Below, piece after piece: positions 34,252 to 42,861 of a stretch of 64,000 bases of DNA (position 1 is the first letter of the stretch; each line of letters begins with the position of its first letter). The position numbers were made by a program, and so were the translations under genes. The notes beneath the pieces were generated by a model. That model saw nothing but the letters and a program-made list of their open reading frames with translations, did no database searches and was not told the DNA's origin. The stretch lies in NCBI RefSeq assembly GCF_029309905.1, contig NZ_JARBJP010000006.1, forward strand, positions 1 to 64,000. Reading direction: 5' to 3'. The DNA comes from Brytella acorum. GTDB taxonomy: Bacteria > Pseudomonadota > Alphaproteobacteria > Acetobacterales > Acetobacteraceae.

Positions 34252-34282
34252 CTTGCCCGGCGTCTTGGGGGCGCCAGGCAAA
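34252..34282. terminator. Imperfect hairpin beyond the sugar porter
   Basis: CTTGCCCGGCG pairs with CGCCAGGCAAAG with one wobble and one bulge, 57 bases past the MFS stop on the minus strand. No T-run. It may end the operon transcript. Confidence 0.35.
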
Positions 34283-34338
34283 GCATCTGCCGATCAAAAC
34301 CGTGCGTATTTCCTAAAAATGCCCTTTGTCAGGAACCG

Positions 34339-35835
34339 TCACTGCAAACGCGCTTCCGGTGCTGGTGAACCATGTGTGAATTGGCCACTGCGGAGGCGTT
34401 TTTCGATTTCTTCCAGTGTCGTTCCTGCCGTTTCCGGAACGAACGCCCATACAAATCCGAAAGCGGCGACATTCACGAGACCAAAAAGCCAGAAGGTGCC
34501 AGTGGGACCGAGTGCGTTGACGAGTGTCAGTGTCACAAGCGAGACGAGTGTGTCGGAAAGCCAGACTGTGGCGCTGGCAAGGCCCATGGCTTTGCTGCGT
34601 ATGGCGAGTGGAAAGACTTCGGCGGCAATAAGCCAGACTGCGACCGAAAGTGAGCCGAAATTGAAGAAAATATAGCCCAGAAGCGCGGACACCATCAGAA
34701 CCATGCGCGGTCCGGAAATAGCGGCGGGACTAAGGAAAATCGACCCCAAAACGAAGAGTGACAGGGCGGCCATGGGCAGCATGACCAGCATCATGCGCCG
34801 TCGTCCGATCCGGTCGATCAGCGTGATGCCCATGGCGGTCGTGATCGTCGAAGTGACTCCCACGCCAACGGAGGTGAGCAGAGCGGCGGAGTGGCCAAGG
34901 CCAGCCTGCGCGAGAATGATCGGCGCGTAATAGACGATCACATTCGGGCCGGAGAGTTGAGACAGGGCCGCGATGCCCAGCGCGGCGATCAGGGCGGGAC
35001 GAACCCAGCGCTGTCGCAGTGCCGCCCACCCGTGGTCGCCGTTTTCTTCTTCGTTTGCAGCGAGGAGATCTTTCAGTTCCCGATGGACCGGCTCGTGATG
35101 CCCGCGCAAACGGTAAAGAATGGAAATTGCCCGCTTTTCGTGCTCGTGATGCAGGAGCCAGCGTGGACTTTCCGGCAGAACCAGCATCCCCATAGCGAGC
35201 ATCGCAGCCGGGATGACCCCGAGAATGAACATCGTTCGCCAGCAGTCGGGTGGACCGGCAAGTTCGTATCCGATGAAAAAAGCGCAAAGCAGTCCGAGCG
35301 AAAACGCCATCTGAAACAGTGAAACGAAGGCGCCTCGCCGCGCGGCCGGTGCAAGCTCGGCGACATAGACGGGCACGATCTGCGTCGTGGCGCCGATCGC
35401 GGCTCCGAGAAACAGGCGTGCCACGATTAACGTCGCCTGTCCCGGAGCGAAACCGCATCCCAGGGAGGCGAAGATGAAAATCGCGGCGGCAAAGATGATG
35501 GCGGGGCGGCGCCCATACCGGTCCGATACGGGGCCGCTGGCAAGAGCGCCGACGACGGCGCCTAGATTGAGGGCGGCCGCGATCCATTCCTGACCTGCCG
35601 TCGAGAGCGAAAAGCTGCGGGTAACGTAGATGAGTGCCGACGCGATGATGCCTGTGTCATAGCCGAAAAGCACGCCGCCCACAGCTGCGATGGCCGCGGC
35701 CACCATGACATATCGGCGCGCCTGGGGGCGGCAGTCTTCGTGATGTGAAAATTGAGGCAGAATTTCCAGGACGCGACGTCGCATGCGGTCTCGATGCCCC
35801 GGCGCGGATTCCTGGGTCTTCGAGTTGGCTGGCAT
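34339..35835 (-). CDS. Sugar-porter family MFS transporter
   Basis: Inner-membrane proton/sugar symporter of the SP family (XylE, GalP, quinate permease relatives), about 498 residues. Landmarks are GGVLFGYDTGIIASAL in helix 1, the loop DRYGRRPAI, PVYVAELAPAARRGAFV, the cytoplasmic PESPRWLL motif, the helix 7 block LSGPNVIVYYAP, the loop DRIGRRRMML and the final PETAGTTLEEIE. ATG 35835 has GAAGGG 9 bases upstream; a TTG at 35862 is an alternative. It lies 87 bases downstream of the AroE-like gene on the same strand, so the two probably handle the same compound. The substrate may be a hexose, a polyol or a cyclic acid such as quinate. Confidence 0.88.
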   Translation of the reverse strand: MPANSKTQESAPGHRDRMRRRVLEILPQFSHHEDCRPQARRYVMVAAAIAAVGGVLFGYDTGIIASALIYVTRSFSLSTAGQEWIAAALNLGAVVGALASGPVSDRYGRRPAIIFAAAIFIFASLGCGFAPGQATLIVARLFLGAAIGATTQIVPVYVAELAPAARRGAFVSLFQMAFSLGLLCAFFIGYELAGPPDCWRTMFILGVIPAAMLAMGMLVLPESPRWLLHHEHEKRAISILYRLRGHHEPVHRELKDLLAANEEENGDHGWAALRQRWVRPALIAALGIAALSQLSGPNVIVYYAPIILAQAGLGHSAALLTSVGVGVTSTITTAMGITLIDRIGRRRMMLVMLPMAALSLFVLGSIFLSPAAISGPRMVLMVSALLGYIFFNFGSLSVAVWLIAAEVFPLAIRSKAMGLASATVWLSDTLVSLVTLTLVNALGPTGTFWLFGLVNVAAFGFVWAFVPETAGTTLEEIEKRLRSGQFTHGSPAPEARLQ

Positions 35836-35922
35836 GGCGGATGACCCTTCAACTTGTCGCAAGTGGCGCTCCCGGTCTGACGATGATCCGGCAAACCGAG
35901 CACTTTTCCGATAGGAGGCAGA

Positions 35923-36780
35923 TCAGTCAGAGACGTTGAAAATATCCTGAAGCGTCTGGACCATCACATCCGCGGACGGCTTGCGATCGAGCCATAGTTC
36001 GACGCCGATCACGCCCTGATTGACGAGCATGCCGAGGCCGTCGAGCGTCGTGCAGCCACGCGCCTTGGCTTCCCGGAGAAGTTTTGTCATCGGAGGGTTG
36101 GGGATGACGTCAGCCACGACGTGGTTTGGCCTGAAACTGTCACGATCGATTTTTGGCATGGCTTGCGCGTCTCCAAGGCCGATCGAAGTCGCATTGATGA
36201 CCACGTCGATACCATCCGGCACGGCAAGGTCGCCCGCCCACTCGATGGTCGTGGCTTCGCTCTTCGTGTTGTCACGGATCAGGGTCGCGATCGCCTCGGC
36301 TTTGTCCCGGTTTCGATTGGCGATGGTGATGTGGGCCGCACCGGCGAGACCCAGTTCGACGGCAATCGCCCGGGCGGCGCCGCCGGCACCGAGGAGAAGC
36401 ACCTTCTTGCCCTTCGGGTCGGCCGCTTTTTGCAGGGAGGCGAGGAAGCCCTTGCCGTCCGTGTTGTCGCCGATCAATCGTCCATCACGGATGCTGACGC
36501 AGTTGACCGCGCCGATGATCCGGGCGGATTCCGCCAATTCGTCGAGATACTCGATGACCGCGACTTTATGCGGCAGCGAGCAGTTGAACCCGACCCATTC
36601 CATGGCGCGCGCACCGGCGACCGCGGCTGCCAGATTTTCCGGCTGGACATCACAGTTGATGTAACGGGCGTCGATGCCGTCATGCCGATAGGCGGCTTCG
36701 ATCATGGCGACCGTGGGATTGTCGGCGCAGGGGGTGGAAAACGAGCCGGTCAGAACGGCGCGGAAGTTCATGTCTGTCAT
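35923..36780 (-). CDS. AroE-like dehydrogenase with altered substrate pocket
   Basis: A 285-residue member of the shikimate/quinate dehydrogenase family. The catalytic lysine lies in NCSLPHKVAV, the companion aspartate in GDNTDGKGF, and the NAD(P) loop is LLGAGGAARAIAVEL followed by NRNRDKAEAI. VINATSIGLG and GLGMLVNQG are also conserved. However, the N-terminal SxS motif that binds the shikimate carboxylate is replaced by GSFSTPCADNPT. This suggests a substrate other than shikimate, and it is probably not the biosynthetic aroE. AGGAG lies 8 bases before the ATG. A perfect palindrome at 36815-36830 precedes it, with the LacI gene upstream and a sugar porter downstream. Confidence 0.82.
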   Translation of the reverse strand: MTDMNFRAVLTGSFSTPCADNPTVAMIEAAYRHDGIDARYINCDVQPENLAAAVAGARAMEWVGFNCSLPHKVAVIEYLDELAESARIIGAVNCVSIRDGRLIGDNTDGKGFLASLQKAADPKGKKVLLLGAGGAARAIAVELGLAGAAHITIANRNRDKAEAIATLIRDNTKSEATTIEWAGDLAVPDGIDVVINATSIGLGDAQAMPKIDRDSFRPNHVVADVIPNPPMTKLLREAKARGCTTLDGLGMLVNQGVIGVELWLDRKPSADVMVQTLQDIFNVSD

Positions 36781-36814
36781 CAGATCGCTCCTGAAAAATG
36801 AACCACGGATGATG

Positions 36815-36830
36815 TTGCATAGCTATGCAA
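36815..36830. promoter_or_regulatory. 16-bp perfect palindrome, candidate LacI operator
   Basis: TTGCATAGCTATGCAA is fully self-complementary. It lies 35 bases before the AroE-like start and 40 bases after the end of the LacI gene. Length and position fit a LacI-family operator controlling the dehydrogenase-porter pair. The central AGCT differs from the common central CG. Confidence 0.65.
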
Positions 36831-36869
36831 AAACCGGCGGACGTCAAATGGTTGCTTCGTGAGCGCGCA

Positions 36870-37943
36870 TTATCGGACTTGAGGAGGCGCTTTTGCGGTG
36901 CTGCGGCGAACCACGAGGGCCGCAGCAACGACGATTTTCCGCGACAGGGCCTTCGCGCCCGGCCGGAAGGCGTCGTTCAAAATATCCATCGCCGCGTCTA
37001 CGAGTTTCTCGGTTCTCTGATCGAACGTCGTCAAATCATAGGCATGCCACGCGCCCTGTGGAATATTGTCATATCCGATCACGATCACGTCTTTCGGACA
37101 TGCGAGGCCGCCGTGATCGCGCAGGGCGTCCATGGCGCCGCAGGCCATCAGGTCGTTGCTGCAGAACAGCCCGTCCGGGCGAAAATTCCGATCGAGAAGA
37201 TCACGCATGGCGTTGAAGCCGCTCTCATAGGTGTCGTTTCCCTGAAGTTCCAGGATCGGGTGTGGCGACGGCGTATCGCTGGTCAGGGCGTGGTCGATCA
37301 GGGCGTGGTCAATCAGGGCGTGATCGGTCAGGGCGTCGAAAAAGCCATGCCGCCGTTCCCGCGAGGCGGCGTTGCGCGCGGGTCCGGCCAGCCACACCGG
37401 AAATCTCACCCCACATTCCCGCATGATCTTCGCGGCCATCGCGCCGGATTGCCGGTTGTTCGACGTGATCGTGGAAATGTTTCTCCCCACGAACCGGGAA
37501 TTGAAGCAGATCGCGGGTATGTTCAGCGCTGACAGGGCCTCGGCCGTGTCGCGCGTGCCAATCGCCAGGGCCGTGATGACCGCGTCGACACGATAGCTGG
37601 CGAGCTGGTTCAGGGCCGCGTCCAGCGTCAAGGCGTCATCGACATGAACCAGGAGGACCTGAAAGCCGGAGGCCTGGAGGGAAACGGCCACCTGCTCGAG
37701 GGCCGACGCATAGAAAGGGTTTGAAAGGCCTCCCACGATCACGCCGATCATGAGCGAACGCCCCGAAAGCATGATGGCCGGAATGCGACTGGGCCGGTAA
37801 TTCAAAGTGGCGGCGGCTTCGAGGACACGTGCTCTCATGGCCGGGGAAATGCTGGCCTCCGGCGAAAAAGCACGCGACACGGCGGACTGCGAAACACCCG
37901 CGAGCCGCGCGACGTCAACGGAGGTGACGGGTCGTCTGGTCAT
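36870..37943 (-). CDS. LacI-family repressor with an in-frame tandem repeat
   Basis: A 357-residue regulator. The N-terminal helix-turn-helix is VTSVDVARLAGVSQSAVSRAF, the hinge is ATLNYRPSRIPAIMLSGRS, and the periplasmic-binding-like effector domain runs from GVIVGGLSNPFYASAL to DLTTFDQRTEKLVDAAMDIL. Around residues 202-221 it carries TDHALIDHALIDHAL, encoded by a 15-bp DNA repeat (37281-37340) that keeps the frame. The gene is upstream of, and on the same strand as, the AroE-like and sugar-porter genes and probably controls them. Confidence 0.88.
   Translation of the reverse strand: MTRRPVTSVDVARLAGVSQSAVSRAFSPEASISPAMRARVLEAAATLNYRPSRIPAIMLSGRSLMIGVIVGGLSNPFYASALEQVAVSLQASGFQVLLVHVDDALTLDAALNQLASYRVDAVITALAIGTRDTAEALSALNIPAICFNSRFVGRNISTITSNNRQSGAMAAKIMRECGVRFPVWLAGPARNAASRERRHGFFDALTDHALIDHALIDHALTSDTPSPHPILELQGNDTYESGFNAMRDLLDRNFRPDGLFCSNDLMACGAMDALRDHGGLACPKDVIVIGYDNIPQGAWHAYDLTTFDQRTEKLVDAAMDILNDAFRPGAKALSRKIVVAAALVVRRSTAKAPPQVR
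37281..37340. repeat. 15-bp tandem repeat, about 3.7 copies, inside lacI-type gene
   Basis: Units GGTCAGGGCGTGGTC, GATCAGGGCGTGGTC, AATCAGGGCGTGATC and a partial fourth follow head to tail. Each adds five residues (read on the minus strand, DHALI-like). Copy number could change by slippage without shifting the frame. Confidence 0.9.
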
Positions 37944-38004
37944 GGCTTGGCGATATCATGGCGCCCGGCGCATGCCTATAAGATGGTTCGTCGCCGGTTG
38001 TTCA

Positions 38005-38019
38005 GTATCGCAGCGATAC
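38005..38019. promoter_or_regulatory. 15-bp dyad before the LacI gene
   Basis: GTATCGC and GCGATAC flank a single A. It lies 62 bases upstream of the LacI start, between it and the helicase end. It may be an operator for the LacI gene itself, but it does not resemble the 36815 palindrome. Confidence 0.35.
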
Positions 38020-38079
38020 GGGGCCAGAGCGGGCAGGCGGCATCGAACCGGCTCTCCGTGCGTCCGGCCTGTTTCGGAT

Positions 38080-39360
38080 TCAGCGCGCTTTGGCGGCCTG
38101 CCGCGCGGCGAGTTTTTCTTCCTCGGTCCAGATTTTACGTTCGCGGATTTTCTGCGGCTTGATCTGCTTGACCGGACCGCCCCCCAGCACCGGCGCGCGC
38201 ATCTTCGAGTTTCGTGCGTCTTCCGAGTGCCAGGGGTGATCGTCCTGAACCGTCAGGGTGCGGCCAATTTCGCGCTCCACATCATGCAGCCATGCGCGCT
38301 GCTCCGCGTCGCAAAGAGTGACAGCAAAGCCGTTGCGACCGGCGCGGCCCGTGCGACCGATGCGATGCACATAGCTTTCCGGCAGGCTTGGCAGATCGTG
38401 ATTGAACACATGCGTCACCGTATCGACGTCGATCCCGCGCGCCGCGATATCGGTCGCGACCAGGACCTGCGCCGTTCCGGAACGGAACGCCTCCAGCGCA
38501 CGCTCGCGCTGGCCCTGGGACTTGTTGCCGTGCAGGGCTTCCGCGGTCATGCCCGCTTCCGTGATGAAGGCACACACATCGTTGGCGATGTTTTTCTGAA
38601 GCGTGAAGACCACGGCCTGACCCATGCCCGGTGTCTGTAGCAGGGCCAGAAGAGCAGCCTTCTTGTCAGCCGCGTTCAGGAACATGACCGATTGTTCGAT
38701 CCGGTCCACCGTGGTCGAGGGCGGCGCAATCTCAACCTTGGCAGGGTCGCGCAGGAGACTCTCGGCCAGCGCCGTGATGGATTTCGGCATGGTGGCGGAG
38801 AAAAGCAGGGTATGCCGATCCTTGGGCAAGGTCGCGACGATCCGCTCGATCGGTTTCGCGAAGCCCATGTCGAGCATCTGGTCGGCTTCGTCCAGAACAA
38901 GTGCTTCAAGCTGCGACAGATCGCAGAGCCCCTGGTCGATCAGGTCGAGCAACCGTCCGGGTGCGGCGACGATGATATCGACACCGTTCTCGAGCGCCTT
39001 GATCTGATGGAACGGACTGACGCCTCCGAAGATCGTTGTGACGGAAGGTTTTGCGTGTCGGCCAAAGCTTTCGAAACCGTCGGCGATCTGTGAAACCAGT
39101 TCGCGCGTCGGTGCAAGGACGAGAACGCGCGCGCCGTTTCGGGGTGCGGGACGGGGAGTGGCCGCCAGGCGATGGAGGAGCGGCAGCGCAAACGCGGCGG
39201 TTTTGCCCGTGCCCGTCTGCGCCATGCCCAGCAGGTCCCGGCCTTCCAACAGCATCGGGATTGACCGGGCCTGAATGGGGGTCGGGCTGGAATATCCCTC
39301 TTCGGCCAGCGCCCGCAGAAGGTGAGGCGCCAGGAAAAGATCGTCGAAAGTCATGGACAT
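38080..39360 (-). CDS. DEAD-box RNA helicase, RhlE-like
   Basis: ATP-dependent RNA helicase, about 426 residues from ATG 39360 (the frame is open to 39459). The Q-motif region is FDDLFLAPHLLRALAEEGYSSPTPIQARSIP, followed by AQTGTGKT, PTRELVSQIAD, the DEAD box in LVLDEADQMLDMGF and SAT. The helicase C domain has VFTLQKNIANDV, VATDIAARGIDV and HRIGRTGRAG. A short basic tail (KIRERKIWTEEEKLAARQAAKAR) suits RNA binding. It probably acts in ribosome assembly or RNA decay. The gene appears to stand alone. Confidence 0.92.
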   Translation of the reverse strand: MSMTFDDLFLAPHLLRALAEEGYSSPTPIQARSIPMLLEGRDLLGMAQTGTGKTAAFALPLLHRLAATPRPAPRNGARVLVLAPTRELVSQIADGFESFGRHAKPSVTTIFGGVSPFHQIKALENGVDIIVAAPGRLLDLIDQGLCDLSQLEALVLDEADQMLDMGFAKPIERIVATLPKDRHTLLFSATMPKSITALAESLLRDPAKVEIAPPSTTVDRIEQSVMFLNAADKKAALLALLQTPGMGQAVVFTLQKNIANDVCAFITEAGMTAEALHGNKSQGQRERALEAFRSGTAQVLVATDIAARGIDVDTVTHVFNHDLPSLPESYVHRIGRTGRAGRNGFAVTLCDAEQRAWLHDVEREIGRTLTVQDDHPWHSEDARNSKMRAPVLGGGPVKQIKPQKIRERKIWTEEEKLAARQAAKAR

Positions 39361-39531
39361 GGTCACGCGGCGCCTCCGGCGCTGATGTAAAGCTGCGCCT
39401 GGTCGGGCTTCGCGGGGTTGATGGCCCGGAGTTTTAGGGGTGATGGTTCGCATCGTCAACGCGGAGGAACGGACTGGTCGGGTGATCGTCTTCGCCGATG
39501 CGCCTCAAGGACGGCTGGCGCTGCCTTCAAT

Positions 39532-40347
39532 CTATTGTCCTCGTGTATCCGCTGGTGCCGGAGTTCGGATCTCGAATAGCGTCGGCCAGTATTTGCCGGT
39601 GACGTAAAGATGCTTGCCTGCCCGATCATATGCGATCCCGTTCGGGACGGCGTCCCGGTCCGTCGCATGGACCTGTCTCGCCAGCGGGGTAAGATCAATC
39701 CAGCCTTTGACATGACCCGTATGCGGGTCGATGCGTGCGATCTCGTTCGTCATCCAGACATTGGCGAGAATTTCGCCGTTCACATATTCCAGCTCGTTGA
39801 GATTGGAGACGGGAACTCCGGCTGCCGTGACCCGCAGGGTGTGAGTGACGCGAAAAGCCGCCGGGTTCAGGAACCTCAGGACCGGCGTGCCGTCGGAGAG
39901 CACGATCTCGCTGTCGAGGGTCGTCATGCCCCAGCCTTCACCCGTGTAATGAAGGGTGGCAGCCCGGCGGAATGAGGGCAGGGACCATCGAAATCCCAGA
40001 CCGTCGCGCCATGTGACGCTCAGCAATTCGTGGTGCCACGCGGCTATCCCTTCGCCGAAAAGATCCGGGGGAAGAGCCGTCTGACGCAGGACAACGCCAT
40101 TTTCAAGCTTTTCCTCGCGGATAAAGGAGTGTCCTTCGTAACCGGTGCTCTCGAAAAGCACGCCATGGTCGAAAAGAAGTCCTTCGGTGAACGCCGTCGG
40201 ATCATGGGGGAAAGTCCGGACGATATGGGCCGTCGTCACAGGAAGCGTATCCGGAACGGGCGTCGGCAGGATCGAATCGGTCTGCGCGAGCGCGCTGTCT
40301 GTCATCAGGCATAATGAAAGCAGGGGCAGGGCATGGAATGCTTTCAT
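39532..40347 (-). CDS. Exported glutaminyl-peptide cyclotransferase
   Basis: A 271-residue secreted beta-propeller of the plant/bacterial glutamine cyclotransferase family, forming N-terminal pyroglutamate. A signal peptide (MKAFHALPLLSLCLMTDSALAQ) precedes VRTFPHDPTAFTEGLLF, the ESTGYEGHS block, WGMTTLDSEIVLSDGT, LNELEYVNGEILANVW and PNGIAYDRAGKHLYVTGKYWP. The ATG at 40347 overlaps the stop of the TRIC/YadS gene as ATGA, so it is translationally coupled to it. Confidence 0.9.
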   Translation of the reverse strand: MKAFHALPLLSLCLMTDSALAQTDSILPTPVPDTLPVTTAHIVRTFPHDPTAFTEGLLFDHGVLFESTGYEGHSFIREEKLENGVVLRQTALPPDLFGEGIAAWHHELLSVTWRDGLGFRWSLPSFRRAATLHYTGEGWGMTTLDSEIVLSDGTPVLRFLNPAAFRVTHTLRVTAAGVPVSNLNELEYVNGEILANVWMTNEIARIDPHTGHVKGWIDLTPLARQVHATDRDAVPNGIAYDRAGKHLYVTGKYWPTLFEIRTPAPADTRGQ

Positions 40348-40970
40348 CGCGTGCCTCGATAAGCGGGAAGAGAGATATGGCGGCTGATCGCGACAGCCCG
40401 AAGACCAAACCCAAGGACGAACGCCAGAAGCGCCGCTGGCGTTGCGGAAAGCCCCAGAGCGCTGGCGACGACGAACGTCCCGGAAGCCAGAGCCGCCGCT
40501 GTGACGTAGAGTTCCGGCCGAATGACGATGGAGGGCACACCTGCGAGAACATCGCGAAAAATGCCCCCCATGCAGCCGGTCGTGACACCCATAAGCACGG
40601 CCGGAACGACTGGAATACCCGCGCTCTGTGCTTTGGCGGAGCCGTAAACCGCATAGGCGGCCAATCCTAGACCATCGAACCAGTCGATTGCGCGCGCCGA
40701 CCACAGCCGTTCCGGGGTCCACCAGACGACCAGCGCCATGCACAGGCAGATCGTGATGGCGGTCGGATCGTGCATCCAGAAAACCGGCGCGCCGATCAGA
40801 AGATCACGCAGGGTGCCACCACCCACGCCCGTCGCGGCGGCGAAAAACATGAACGTCACCAGAGTCTGGCGCGCGCGCGCGGCGACCAGCGCGCCTGAGA
40901 CGGCAAAAACGGCCGTGCCCGCCATGTCGAGGACCGTCAGCGTCACGGGGGGAAGCGGATAAGGGTTCAC
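40344..40970 (-). CDS. TRIC/YadS-type (UPF0126) membrane cation channel
   Basis: A 208-residue membrane protein with seven hydrophobic segments, built as an internal repeat. The two GG-rich loops, TGVGGGTLRDLLIGAPVFW and TGCMGGIFRDVLAGVPSIV, are the family signature of bacterial trimeric intracellular cation channels. The start is GTG 40970, sharing GTGA with the stop of the 74-residue gene. The frame is open to 41117 with non-homologous sequence. Substrate reports in the family include potassium; a glycine link is known only from riboswitch context elsewhere. Confidence 0.88.
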   Translation of the reverse strand: MNPYPLPPVTLTVLDMAGTAVFAVSGALVAARARQTLVTFMFFAAATGVGGGTLRDLLIGAPVFWMHDPTAITICLCMALVVWWTPERLWSARAIDWFDGLGLAAYAVYGSAKAQSAGIPVVPAVLMGVTTGCMGGIFRDVLAGVPSIVIRPELYVTAAALASGTFVVASALGLSATPAALLAFVLGFGLRAVAISRHISLPAYRGTR

Positions 40971-41191
40971 GCTTTCGCAGGTCCCACCATCCGCCAGATC
41001 TCCTCGAGCGCGGCCTGCAGGGTCGGCTGCGGTGTACCCCAGGTGACGCCTTCGTCGGGGTGTTCCAGGCCGATGCTCCAGCCACCGCCGGGAGGGCGCT
41101 CGATCTGTATGCCCCATTGATCCGGGATGCGGTCGAGCAGGCGCTGTAATCGCGCATCCGGCGTTGCCGGTTTTGCGTAATTGTGTCCCAT
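40967..41191 (-). CDS. Small conserved-looking hypothetical, 74 residues
   Basis: No family recognised. The protein is soluble and tryptophan-containing (PDQWGIQIERPPGGGWSIGLEH ... LQAALEEIWRMV), with a beta-rich middle and a C-terminal helix. Its ATG overlaps the tldD stop (TGATG) and its stop overlaps the GTG of the channel gene. This coupling at both ends is good evidence that it is translated. Confidence 0.7.
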   Translation of the reverse strand: MGHNYAKPATPDARLQRLLDRIPDQWGIQIERPPGGGWSIGLEHPDEGVTWGTPQPTLQAALEEIWRMVGPAKA

Positions 41192-42663
41192 CAGGCTGTG
41201 CCGCCCACCGTCAGGCCGGAAATTTTGAGCGTCGGCTGCCCGACCCCGACCGGAACGCCTTGACCAGCCTTTCCGCAGGTGCCGATGCCGGGGTCCAGCA
41301 TCACGTCCCTGCCGATCATCGAAATCTTCTTCATGGCGTCGGCGCCCGCCCCGATGAGGGTCGCGCCCTTGACGGGACGCGTCACCCTGCCGTCCTCGAT
41401 CAGATAGGCTTCGGACATGGAGAAGACGAATTTTCCCGATGTGATATCGACCTGGCCGCCGCCGAAATCGACGGCGTAGAGGCCGCGTTTGGTCGAACGG
41501 ATCATGTCTTCCGTCGTGGCGTCGCCCGCCGTCATGAGCGTATTGGTCATGCGTGGCATCGGTGCATGCGCGTAGGACTCACGGCGTCCGTTGCCAGTCG
41601 GCGCGACACCCGTCAGGCGGGCATTCAGACGATCCTGAATGAAGCCAAGAAGGACGCCATCCTCGATCATGACGGTGCGGCCGGTCGGCGTGCCTTCGTC
41701 GTCGATCGTCAGTGATCCGCGCGCTTCGGGAATCGTGCCATCGTCAACGACCGTGATGCCCGGTGCGGCGACGCGCTTGCCCACCATGTCCGAAAAACAT
41801 GACGTGCCCTTGCGGTTGAAGTCGCCTTCAAGCCCGTGCCCGACAGCCTCGTGCAGGAGGATGCCCGGCCAACCCGGGCCGAGGACGACTTCCATCTCGC
41901 CCGCCGGCGCGGGCTCGGCTTCGAGGTTGACCAGCGCCCGGCGAAACGCTTCGTCAACGGCGCCTTTCCATGTTTCCGCAACCATGAGGCGGCTGATCTC
42001 GTAACGCCCGCCCAACCCACGTCCCCCGCTTTCACGGCGTCCGTCCTTTTCGACGACGACGGAGACATTCAGGCGGACCAGCGGGCGCAGATCGGCGACG
42101 TCGTTCCCTTGCGCACGCATGATACGGACCGCCTGCCATTCGGAAGAAATGGTGGCGCTCACCTGCACGACTTTCGGGTCCAGCCCGCGCGCATAGGCGT
42201 CGATTTCGCTCAGGAGAGCCGCACGCTGGCCGAAATCGCTGCCATCACGAGGATTCGTGTCCATGTACAGGCGGCGATTGGTCGCTGCAGGCGGAGCGGC
42301 CATCGTGCCCGATCGTCCCTGTCGTACGGTCGAAACAGCCTCGGCGGCACGTTTCAGGGCGCTGGCACTAATGTCGTCCGCATGGGCAAAACCGGTTTCA
42401 GCGCCGAGCACGGCCCGCAGCCCGAAACCTGACGACGTATCGAAATTGGCCGCCCGAATGACGCCATCGTCCAGAACGAGAGATTCGCTTTCACGGAATT
42501 CCAGGAAAAGCTCCCCGTCATCGGCGCCCGCCAGGGCTTTGGTGACCAGGCGTTCCGCGTCATCGCGGGTCAGGCCGATCTGATCACGCTCGAAAAAAAG
42601 CCGTTCGGTCAGAGCGAGAGGGGAGGCGAATTGCGCCGATAAAGAGGAAGAGATTTCGGTCAT
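41191..42663 (-). CDS. tldD: TldD metalloprotease subunit
   Basis: A 490-residue TldD protein, the zinc-bearing half of the TldD/TldE protease that trims peptides such as microcin B17 and pyrroloquinoline quinone-related leaders. The metal motif HEAVGHGLEGD (HExxxH) is intact, with GPGWPGILL before it. SNRRYEI-like strand blocks, IDDEGTPTGRT, PRMTNTLM and GKFVFSMSEAYLIEDG follow. PQQ is a key cofactor in acetic acid bacteria and TldD/E homologues process PqqA in some species, a possible link. It is first in the four-gene overlapping unit. tldE is not nearby. Confidence 0.92.
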   Translation of the reverse strand: MTEISSSLSAQFASPLALTERLFFERDQIGLTRDDAERLVTKALAGADDGELFLEFRESESLVLDDGVIRAANFDTSSGFGLRAVLGAETGFAHADDISASALKRAAEAVSTVRQGRSGTMAAPPAATNRRLYMDTNPRDGSDFGQRAALLSEIDAYARGLDPKVVQVSATISSEWQAVRIMRAQGNDVADLRPLVRLNVSVVVEKDGRRESGGRGLGGRYEISRLMVAETWKGAVDEAFRRALVNLEAEPAPAGEMEVVLGPGWPGILLHEAVGHGLEGDFNRKGTSCFSDMVGKRVAAPGITVVDDGTIPEARGSLTIDDEGTPTGRTVMIEDGVLLGFIQDRLNARLTGVAPTGNGRRESYAHAPMPRMTNTLMTAGDATTEDMIRSTKRGLYAVDFGGGQVDITSGKFVFSMSEAYLIEDGRVTRPVKGATLIGAGADAMKKISMIGRDVMLDPGIGTCGKAGQGVPVGVGQPTLKISGLTVGGTA

Positions 42664-42861
42664 GATAGGCTCGATCGGGACGCATGATGGACAGACATGA
42701 CGTTAACATGGCTGCGTCCGGACGTCATTGCGAGGGAAAAAGCCCCGATGTTTTCCTGGGGTGGCTTATTGCCGATATGACTACCCGGACGATCGAGAGC
42801 GAACAATTTAGAGAAATATTTACCTTCGTCTTCTAGCGTGAACGCGAGGAGCGATCATCGT

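Larger units (their letters stand above)
33713..34338. other. Gene-poor, AT-rich stretch
   Basis: No convincing gene in 626 bases. The part 33890-34110 is clearly richer in A and T than its neighbours. A 12-bp inverted repeat (34127-34138 / 34223-34234) and a hairpin (34252-34282) are present. The composition suggests acquired or decayed DNA. Confidence 0.55.

Noticed and set aside
42752-42778. Possible sigma-28 flagellar promoter (GCCGATAT at 42771)
   Set aside because: The -10 element is close to consensus, but the bases 15 upstream (TTTC) do not match TAAA. No sigma-54 spacing fits either.
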